NCBI GenBank assembly: GCA_016926135.1
Contig: JAFGPH010000390.1
Coordinates: 1-7,458, forward strand
Direction of reading: 5' to 3'
Source of the DNA: Deltaproteobacteria bacterium
GTDB taxonomy: Bacteria; Desulfobacterota; DSM-4660; Desulfatiglandales; HGW-15
DNA length: 7,458 bases
Shown: piece after piece, positions 1 to 6,354 of the stretch
Layout of the letters: each line of letters begins with the position of its first letter
How positions within the stretch are numbered: the first letter of the stretch is position 1
Program-made: the position numbers and the translations under genes
Notes under the pieces: generated by a model
Databases searched by the model: none
What the model was told of the DNA's origin: nothing
What the model saw: only the letters and a program-made list of their open reading frames with translations

Positions 1-1
1 A

Positions 2-79
2 GACGGTAAGATATTCATCCTACCGGTGGAAAAAGCTGTCCGGATCAGAACAGGAGAAGAGGACGAGGACGCCATCTAG
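2..79 (+). CDS. glnB: Nitrogen regulatory protein PII, C-terminal end (partial)
   Basis: Only the last 25 codons are in the window, ending at TAG 77-79; the 5' part lies off the left edge. The frame reads DGKIFILPVEKAVRI followed by RTGEEDEDAI, which is the standard C-terminus of PII proteins (E. coli GlnB ends with a near-identical DGKIF...RIRTGEEDDAAI). PII is a small cytoplasmic trimer that senses ATP/ADP and 2-oxoglutarate, and controls glutamine synthetase adenylylation, NtrB and ammonium channels. The T-loop with the uridylylated tyrosine is not visible, so GlnB and GlnK cannot be told apart. The downstream neighbour is glnD, the enzyme that modifies this protein, and the two are probably co-transcribed. 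Confidence 0.93.
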   Translation, partial: DGKIFILPVEKAVRIRTGEEDEDAI

Positions 80-197
80 CCAGCCACAATCTCCCCAAAC
101 GATCGTTCGACAATTCCTTGAGGCGCGGAACCTCCTGATCCAGCAGGACCTGAAGAAAAGCTCGGGATTCCTGACTGCCCGAGCCTACACCGGCCTG

Positions 198-2684
198 ATG
201 GATCGGTTGCTGCGCGGGCTCTTCCTTCGGGCCGGATTCAGAGAGAGGGCCGGAGAGATCCTCGAAGAGGGGATCGCCATCATCGCCCTGGGCAGCTACG
301 GCAGGCGTGAACTCTGTCTCGGTTCGGATGTTGATCTGCTCGTCATCCATCAGGCCAGGCTTTCTCCTGAAATGAGCGAGACGGTCAGCCGGGTCCTTTA
401 CTCCCTCTGGGACGCCAAACTGGAGGTGGGGCACGGTGTCATGACCATCCAGGAGTGCCTGCGGGTGGCCATGAGCGATTTCCGTCTCCTGACCTCCATC
501 ATGGACATGCGAGTCCTGATGGGATCCCGGGCCTTCTTCCGCCTCTTCGAGGCGGCCTTCTGGTCGAAGATCGACAGGGAAAAGAACGCCCTCCTGCGTC
601 AGTTTCTGATTTACCAGCAAAAGAGAACCGAGAAGTACGGTACCCAGGGCTATTTCGTAGAGCCCGACGTCAAGGAAGGTCTTGGCGGGCTGAGGGATAT
701 TCACTTCATGGCCTGGATGGCCAGGCTCTACTTCAGGAGCACAGATCTCCGTCAGATCAAACGCTTCCCTGTGTTTTCCCATTTTCCCCTGGAAAGACTC
801 CATCACTCCGAGAGCTTTCTCCTGAAGGTCAGAAACCATCTCCACATGTTTGCAGGGGGACGGAGGGAGGACCGGCTCCTGATTCCCTTTCAGAAGCAGA
901 TCTCGGAGAGCCTGGGGTACCAGGACACGCCTTCCTACACGGGACCGGAACGGTTCATGCGGAACCTGTACCTCCATCTGAACCGGATCCGTTATGGAAG
1001 TGAGGAGTTCCGGACAAAGGCCCTGGATATCATCGATCCAAGACCTGCTGAACCTGCGCCGGAGGACCTGCCTCCCGAGTTTCAGGTGGTGAAGGAAAAC
1101 ATCGTTCTGAAGGAAGGGATTCTTCTGTCGAAAGATCCCCTGCTGCTTCTCAAGGCCTTTGATGAAGCGAACCGAAGGTGCCTTTTTCTTGGATCGGGCC
1201 TGATCTGGGAGGCGGGTCACCTGATTCCAAAGAGGGGAAGGGGGCTTCCGGATCAGCAGGCGGCCAGGGAACTCTTCCTGAAAATCATCCTGACGCCCAC
1301 GAATCCGAAGCTCCTCCGACTGGCCCTGGAGATCGGTCTCATCACCCTGTTTATTCCCGAATTCAAGAAGATCCGTCACCTGGCACAGTTCAGCTACTAC
1401 CATCTTGAAACGGTGGACCTCCACTCCCTCAGGACCATGGAGGTGATTTACGAGATCTCCAGGGGTGCCTATGACCATCGATGGCCTGCCCTTGGAGAGA
1501 TCTTCAGCGAACTGAGGCGTCCGGAATGGCTGTACCTGGTGGGATTGCTCCACGACATCGGCAAGGGATACAAGGGAGACCATGCGGAAAAGGGAGCGGA
1601 TCTGATCCCGCGGATACTGAGAAGGCTCGGTCTCAGAGGGGAGTCCCTGAAGGTGATTCCCTTTCTGGTGAGGCATCATCTCCTCCTGGTGAACACCTCT
1701 CAGAAGAGGGACCTGAACGACGAGAAGACCTCCGTGCAGGTGGCTCAGACCGTGGAGAGCACAGAAAACCTGAAGCTTCTCTTCATGCTCACCCTCGCGG
1801 ACAGCCTTGCCACCGGACCCATGGCGGGAAGCGATTGGAAGATCATGCTTCTCATTGAGCTGTATCTGAAGGTGAGGCACATCCTGGAAAGGGGCATGCT
1901 CGCCTCGCCGGACGCGACCAAGGCGGTGGAAGAAAACAAGGGTAAGCTGCTCAGGCTCTTGAGGCCGCGCTTCCAGGAAAGAGAACTCCTTCAGTTCATG
2001 GACCAGGTGTCCCCTCGGTATTTCCTGAACACCCGGCTGGATGACATGTTCGAACATTTCCGTCTCGCTCTGACCATGGGCGAAAGCAGGCTGTCCTGGA
2101 GCCTGCAGAAGCTGAGGGACGCCCCCGTGACCCGGGTCCTCCTCTGCACGTACGACAGGCCCGGCCTGTTCAGCAAGATGGTGGGCGTCTTCACCCTCAA
2201 TAACATCGACGTTCTCTCGGCCAATATCTACACCCTCAAGCACGGGCTTGCCATGGACGTCTACGAGGTGACCAACCCCCTGGATCCCTTCCGCGAACGG
2301 GAGATGTGGGAAAAGGTGCGCCAAGACGCCCTGGATGCCATGGAGGACAGTCTGCCCCTGGACGTCATGGTCAACAAGAAGGACAGGGCGGGGCTCTCTC
2401 CGGCACAGCCTTTCACCCGTTCGGCCAAGAAGGTCAGGGTCGACAACGATGCCTCGGATTTCTTCACCATCATCGAGGTAAGCGGTGGAGGGAGGGCCGG
2501 GCTTCTCTACGACCTGGCCAAGGAGGTCTTCTCTCAGGGGCTGGACATCCGCTTTGCCAGGGTGAACCGCGACAAGGAGAAGACGGCCGGGGTTTTCTAT
2601 GTGCGGGATGCGAGCGGTCAGAAGGTGAGCGAGGCGGCGGACATGGAGAGGATGGAGCGGGGGCTACTCTCGGTCATGAGATGA
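198..2684 (+). CDS. glnD: Bifunctional PII uridylyltransferase / uridylyl-removing enzyme GlnD
   Basis: GlnD uridylylates PII when glutamine is low and removes UMP when glutamine is high. Residues here are counted from ATG 198. The nucleotidyltransferase motif is GSYGR (32-36) with SDVDL (43-47), giving the metal-binding aspartates D44 and D46. The GlnD-specific stretch EPDVKEGLGGLRDIH is at 155-169. The HD phosphohydrolase domain has LLHDIGKG with H452/D453, followed by a RHH motif. Two ACT domains sit at about 644-700 (DRPG at 653-656) and 754-815. In the second ACT the usual D-x-P-G-L-L is GRAGLL, an odd substitution. From ATG 198 the protein has 828 residues, against 890 in E. coli. The reading frame stays open upstream through glnB, and the region 102-197 encodes a plausible GlnD N-terminus (IVRQFLEARNLL...). 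The true start is therefore probably upstream, although no ATG, GTG or TTG is available in frame there. The function is very secure; the start is not. Confidence 0.96.
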   Translation: MDRLLRGLFLRAGFRERAGEILEEGIAIIALGSYGRRELCLGSDVDLLVIHQARLSPEMSETVSRVLYSLWDAKLEVGHGVMTIQECLRVAMSDFRLLTSIMDMRVLMGSRAFFRLFEAAFWSKIDREKNALLRQFLIYQQKRTEKYGTQGYFVEPDVKEGLGGLRDIHFMAWMARLYFRSTDLRQIKRFPVFSHFPLERLHHSESFLLKVRNHLHMFAGGRREDRLLIPFQKQISESLGYQDTPSYTGPERFMRNLYLHLNRIRYGSEEFRTKALDIIDPRPAEPAPEDLPPEFQVVKENIVLKEGILLSKDPLLLLKAFDEANRRCLFLGSGLIWEAGHLIPKRGRGLPDQQAARELFLKIILTPTNPKLLRLALEIGLITLFIPEFKKIRHLAQFSYYHLETVDLHSLRTMEVIYEISRGAYDHRWPALGEIFSELRRPEWLYLVGLLHDIGKGYKGDHAEKGADLIPRILRRLGLRGESLKVIPFLVRHHLLLVNTSQKRDLNDEKTSVQVAQTVESTENLKLLFMLTLADSLATGPMAGSDWKIMLLIELYLKVRHILERGMLASPDATKAVEENKGKLLRLLRPRFQERELLQFMDQVSPRYFLNTRLDDMFEHFRLALTMGESRLSWSLQKLRDAPVTRVLLCTYDRPGLFSKMVGVFTLNNIDVLSANIYTLKHGLAMDVYEVTNPLDPFREREMWEKVRQDALDAMEDSLPLDVMVNKKDRAGLSPAQPFTRSAKKVRVDNDASDFFTIIEVSGGGRAGLLYDLAKEVFSQGLDIRFARVNRDKEKTAGVFYVRDASGQKVSEAADMERMERGLLSVMR

Positions 2685-2688
2685 ACTG

Positions 2689-2835
2689 CCAGGCAGCTGA
2701 AAAACATCCATCTATGGCGTTCCCCTCATCCCTCGTCGTTGCGACGTACTGACATGTACGCCTCACTCCTCGGCCCGCCGGAGGCGGATAAAGATTGTCG
2801 GGTGCCTTATATCTGAACGTTTTTCAGCAGCCTGG
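2689..2835. repeat. Intergenic element with 17-bp terminal inverted repeats (MITE/REP-like)
   Basis: The ends are inverted repeats. CCAGGCAGCTGAAAAAC (2689-2705) pairs with the complement of GTTTTTCAGCAGCCTGG (2819-2835), with 16 of 17 matching. Inside are two perfect small hairpins: CGTAC/GTACG (2745-2749 and 2756-2760) and CCGCC/GGCGG (2775-2779 and 2783-2787). There is also an imperfect direct repeat, CCTCATCCCTCG (2724-2735) versus CCTCACTCCTCG (2761-2772). The element fills the space between the glnD stop and the stop of the convergent lipid kinase. It has no room for a transposase, so it would be non-autonomous if mobile. The long snap-back structure could also end transcription from both sides. 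From memory it resembles a short repeat seen between genes in Desulfobacterota; that could not be checked here. Confidence 0.7.
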
Positions 2836-2842
2836 TATGGCA

Positions 2843-3787
2843 CTATGGAATGATCAGCCGGAGCGCCGAAGGAACGATCTCCACGGTCGCCGGGAGGAGT
2901 CCGGGTTGTTCGCCGTCCACGTCCAGCAGGACCCGTTCGTCCGAGCGGGCCTCCACCTTCTTACCGGTCAGGGTCCTCACTTTGTCCAACTCAAAGAGCC
3001 TTCCGTCGTATAGCTTCGGAAGATGCCAGAACACCTCGGGGAGGGAGAAATCACCGATCATGGTGAGGTGAAAGATCCCGTCGGAGACGCTCGCATCACG
3101 GGCCACCCACATCCCACCTCCGTGATACCGGCCGTTGGCAATGACCACGTTCCAGGCCACCACGGTCTCCTCCTCGGAGTCGTCAACCCGGAGGCGGATC
3201 GTCTTTTTGCTGTACAGGAGGACGGATGCGATCAGTGCCCACACAAAGGAGAGGAACCCGCCGAAAATCTTGGTGGTCCGGTTGACTCTCTCGTCCACCT
3301 CTCCTCCCAGGCCGAAACTCGCCACATTGTGGAAATAGCGGGTTGCAGGCCGACCCTGATGGTTTCTGTAGGAGAGGCGCCCCAGGTCCAGGGGGATGGA
3401 ACGGGAGGTGACGATGGCATCCAGGGCCTGCTCCAGGCCCTTGGGGATCGGAACGGTCCTGATGAAGTCGCACCCCGTGCCGTTGGGAATGAACCCCAGG
3501 AGGGTTTCGGGTTTGATCGGGGCGTTCCCTTTCATCATTCCCGTCACGACCTCGTTGAGGGTGCCGTCCCCTCCCACACAGACAAGGATGTCTACACCCT
3601 CCAGGACGGCCTGGCTCGATAGGCGTATGGCATGTCCGGGCCCCTCGGTGAAGGAAAAACGGAAAGGACCGAGGCGGTCCCGGGCTCGACGCTCGACGTG
3701 AGTCCAGTTCCTGCCTACCGCTCCCATCCCCGCATGGGGGTTCACGATGAAGAAGATCCTCTTCTCACGCCCCGGCGCCGTCGGCAT
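2843..3787 (-). CDS. Diacylglycerol kinase family lipid kinase
   Basis: This 314-residue protein belongs to the YegS/BmrU/DgkB-type lipid kinases, which phosphorylate diacylglycerol or a related lipid with ATP at the inner face of the membrane. The order of motifs is normal. IFFIVNPHAG (11-20) starts the nucleotide-binding region, GGDGTLNEV (72-80) is the signature loop, and PNGTGCDFIR (101-110) is the usual GTGNDFAR-like motif. DGEQPG (291-296) lies in the C-terminal lobe and carries the conserved acidic pair. The length is typical. There is no signal peptide or clear membrane span; the hydrophobic stretch near 178-192 is part of the fold. The start at 3787 has AGGGAGGG (3799-3806) upstream, 11 nt away, which is rather far. 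The gene ends 7 bp from the inverted-repeat element and converges on glnD. The exact lipid substrate cannot be read from the sequence. Confidence 0.9.
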   Translation of the reverse strand: MPTAPGREKRIFFIVNPHAGMGAVGRNWTHVERRARDRLGPFRFSFTEGPGHAIRLSSQAVLEGVDILVCVGGDGTLNEVVTGMMKGNAPIKPETLLGFIPNGTGCDFIRTVPIPKGLEQALDAIVTSRSIPLDLGRLSYRNHQGRPATRYFHNVASFGLGGEVDERVNRTTKIFGGFLSFVWALIASVLLYSKKTIRLRVDDSEEETVVAWNVVIANGRYHGGGMWVARDASVSDGIFHLTMIGDFSLPEVFWHLPKLYDGRLFELDKVRTLTGKKVEARSDERVLLDVDGEQPGLLPATVEIVPSALRLIIP

Positions 3788-3816
3788 CTGGGGTCCGTCC
3801 CTCCCTGTCCAGTTCC

Positions 3817-3989
3817 CTTCAAACGGTCATGCTGTATCTTAAGGATCTCTCTGTAGGTGTCAAGTCCATCCATGTCCGGGTCCATGATCATATCCAGGAC
3901 CAGCAAGTCCACGGCCTGTTCTTCAGATGCTCCACCGCCTCTTCTCCCGAGCGGGCCATGCCTCCGGCAAGGGTCCCGATGGCCTTCTC
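3817..3989 (-). pseudogene. Relic of a hybrid sensor histidine kinase (H-box fused to receiver fragment)
   Basis: Read on the minus strand, 3989-3954 gives EKAIGTLAGGMA, the start of the H-box seen in PAS-type histidine kinases (usually KMEAIGTLAGGIAHDFNN). It stops just before the phosphorylated histidine. It runs straight into SGEEAVEHLKNR, a piece of a receiver domain, so the dimerisation helix, ATPase domain and start of the receiver are missing. After about 3913 the frame shifts by one base. The receiver then continues in another frame as VDLLVLDMIMDPDMDGLDTY and REILKIQHDR, with the phosphoacceptor aspartate at 3892-3894 intact. The match ends near 3817, just before the lipid kinase Shine-Dalgarno region. 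No single frame spans the parts, so it cannot make a working kinase. Confidence 0.78.
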
Positions 3990-4091
3990 CCTGTCTCGCG
4001 GATGGATGGGAATCCAGCCGGATACCATACATAACCGGCCTTCTGAATGAATGATGAATGTCGACCGAAGAAGCGAGTTGCCGCAAGCGGC

Positions 4092-4460
4092 TCAGTTCCG
4101 AACCGTGACCTCCACAACGCTCTGCCGGGCAATGACACTCTCTTCGTTTTCCCTTTTCACGAAGACATGCATCAACCCGAGGATTTCATACTGGCCGTCT
4201 TCCAGCGGACCCGTATCCCATTTGACCGGGAAATTTTCGCTCCTGTCCTCGGATTCGCCGATCTTGATCCAGGTCTCCGTGTTCTTCTTGCGATAGTACC
4301 AGGGGTTGGTGACCTTGAGAATGGCCCCGGAAAGGCCGAGTGCTGCCAGCTCTTTCCGCAGGAGGTCTTCGTCGAAGTTCTCCCGCAGAACCGCGATGCC
4401 GGTAAAGATCTTCGCGGCTTCGGACGGTACAATGAAATGGGGTCCCCAGTTGGTGGCCAT
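4092..4460 (-). CDS. Hypothetical protein, 122 aa, probable Ig-like beta-sandwich C-terminus
   Basis: I do not recognise this family. The start is firm: AAGGAGGG (4467-4474) lies 6 nt before ATG 4460, and a sigma-54 promoter and structured leader precede it. The protein is hydrophilic and has no signal peptide, membrane helix or cysteine. Residues 27-43 look helical. From about 46 onward the pattern suggests beta strands: ILKVTNPWYYRKK (47-59), TWIKIGES (63-70), then FPVKWDTGPLEDGQYEI (77-93) and a final VIARQSVVEVTVRN (109-122). The W-D-T, L-x-D-G-x-Y and closing V-x-V-x-N spacing is like the last strands of bacterial Ig-like domains; this is inference only. The nearest downstream gene, the lipid kinase, is 304 bp away beyond a pseudogene relic, so the gene may be transcribed alone. 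The sigma-54 promoter suggests conditional, activator-dependent expression. Confidence 0.8.
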   Translation of the reverse strand: MATNWGPHFIVPSEAAKIFTGIAVLRENFDEDLLRKELAALGLSGAILKVTNPWYYRKKNTETWIKIGESEDRSENFPVKWDTGPLEDGQYEILGLMHVFVKRENEESVIARQSVVEVTVRN

Positions 4461-4466
4461 GTGAAT

Positions 4467-4474
4467 CCCTCCTT
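4467..4474 (-). promoter_or_regulatory. Strong ribosome binding site of the 122-aa gene
   Basis: The minus strand reads AAGGAGGG, followed by 6 nt (ATTCAC) and ATG. This is close to the full anti-16S complement at ideal spacing. It fixes the start at 4460 and supports the gene as truly translated. Confidence 0.85.
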
Positions 4475-4493
4475 GCAGTGTGGGTGGCTAAGC

Positions 4494-4548
4494 GCCGCTT
4501 CTGACGGGCGAAGACCTGTGCCCTAAATATTTTCCCGTAAAAGGCGGC
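4494..4548 (-). promoter_or_regulatory. Long stem-loop in the 5' leader of the 122-aa gene
   Basis: On the minus strand GCCGCCTTTTACGGG (4548-4534) faces CCCGTCAGAAGCGGC (4508-4494). Thirteen of 15 positions pair, including one G-U, leaving two mismatches and a loop of 25 nt. If transcription starts near 4553, the stem begins about 5 nt into the mRNA and ends about 20 nt before the Shine-Dalgarno sequence. A shorter stem, GGGC/GCCC (4520-4523 with 4506-4509), would compete with the base of the loop. It could stabilise the mRNA or act as a regulatory leader. No known riboswitch class was recognised. Confidence 0.6.
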
Positions 4549-4563
4549 TTTATTGGAAAGGAC

Positions 4564-4579
4564 TGCAACAGGGGTGCCA
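4564..4579 (-). promoter_or_regulatory. Sigma-54 (RpoN) -24/-12 promoter
   Basis: The minus strand reads TGGCACCCCTGTTGCA, which matches the TGGCAC-N5-TTGCW consensus at every fixed position, with exactly 10 nt between the GG and GC pairs. It points at the 122-aa gene. The predicted start of transcription is near 4553, giving a leader of about 93 nt. Sigma-54 promoters need an enhancer-binding activator. No clear activator site was identified, although a short palindrome lies upstream at 4622-4632. Confidence 0.85.
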
Positions 4580-4890
4580 GCCCCGCGTCCCGTTGAAGCC
4601 CCTTTTTGCGCCTGTAGCATTCGATCGGATCGTGCCTTCGGCCCTGAAAGGATTTGGCAGGAGTTTTGTTATTGTTTCCGGGAATTTGGGAGATACCCCC
4701 ATTTCAAGCTCATGCCTTCACTGTACCAGAACAGAGACATGTCGGGAACTCACAGGCAGAAGTTCACCCCGGCGGGATCCGGGGGAAACCTCAGAAGAAT
4801 GACAATATCGTAAGGAATCAGTCCTGGAAATCACGTTTTTGTGGATAAGAGGGCGCACAGGGTGTCATGCACTTTGTCGGCTGGAAGGGA
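4580..4890. other. Intergenic stretch without a convincing gene
   Basis: This is upstream of the sigma-54 promoter and downstream of gdhA. No open frame here has both a ribosome site and a recognisable protein. Two short symmetric sites are visible. CGATC-G-GATCG (4622-4632) lies about 70-80 bp upstream of the predicted transcription start, where an enhancer-binding protein might act. CCCCGG-CGGGAT-CCGGGG (4767-4784) is a compact hairpin. The stretch 4660-4680 is locally AT-rich, which could favour DNA bending. No function can be assigned. Confidence 0.5.
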
Positions 4891-4938
4891 CCACCCCCAC
4901 CCCGAGCCCCGACAGGGGTAAGGTCAAGATGGGGGTGG
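4891..4938 (-). terminator. Possible terminator stem-loop after gdhA
   Basis: CCACCCCCA (4891-4899) and TGGGGGTGG (4930-4938) form a perfect 9-bp GC-rich stem. A nested CCCC/GGGG hairpin (4907-4910 and 4915-4918) lies inside its loop. On the minus strand it starts 24 nt after the gdhA stop, the normal place for a terminator. The sequence after it is pyrimidine-rich (TCCCTTCC) but is not a true T-run, so factor-independent termination is only probable. Confidence 0.45.
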
Positions 4939-4962
4939 ATCGCTTTCTTGCCGGGAGAATGT

Positions 4963-6354
<1,392 letters not shown>

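Noticed and set aside
45..2324. Long open frame of 759 codons on the minus strand opposite glnD
   Set aside because: It is the antisense shadow of a GC-rich conserved gene. Its translation has no recognisable motif, while the + strand encodes a full GlnD.
3742..4086. Open frame of 114 codons on the minus strand as an intact response regulator
   Set aside because: Only its middle matches a receiver domain. The preceding receiver piece is in another frame and the C-terminal half is unrelated, overlapping the lipid kinase start, so it was called a relic.
4080..4091. GCCGC-AA-GCGGC as a terminator after the 122-aa gene
   Set aside because: The stem is very short with a two-base loop (or 4 bp with a four-base loop), and no T-run follows on the minus strand.
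4713..4728. Second GG-N10-GC pattern on the minus strand (TGGTACAGTGAAGGCA)
   Set aside because: The -12 box is AGGC instead of TTGC and the -24 box is TGGTAC, so it is far weaker than the site at 4564-4579 and could be chance.
4553..4813. Open frame of 86 codons on the + strand in the intergenic stretch
   Set aside because: It has no ribosome site and no family resemblance, and it overlaps the sigma-54 promoter and leader of the divergent-strand gene.
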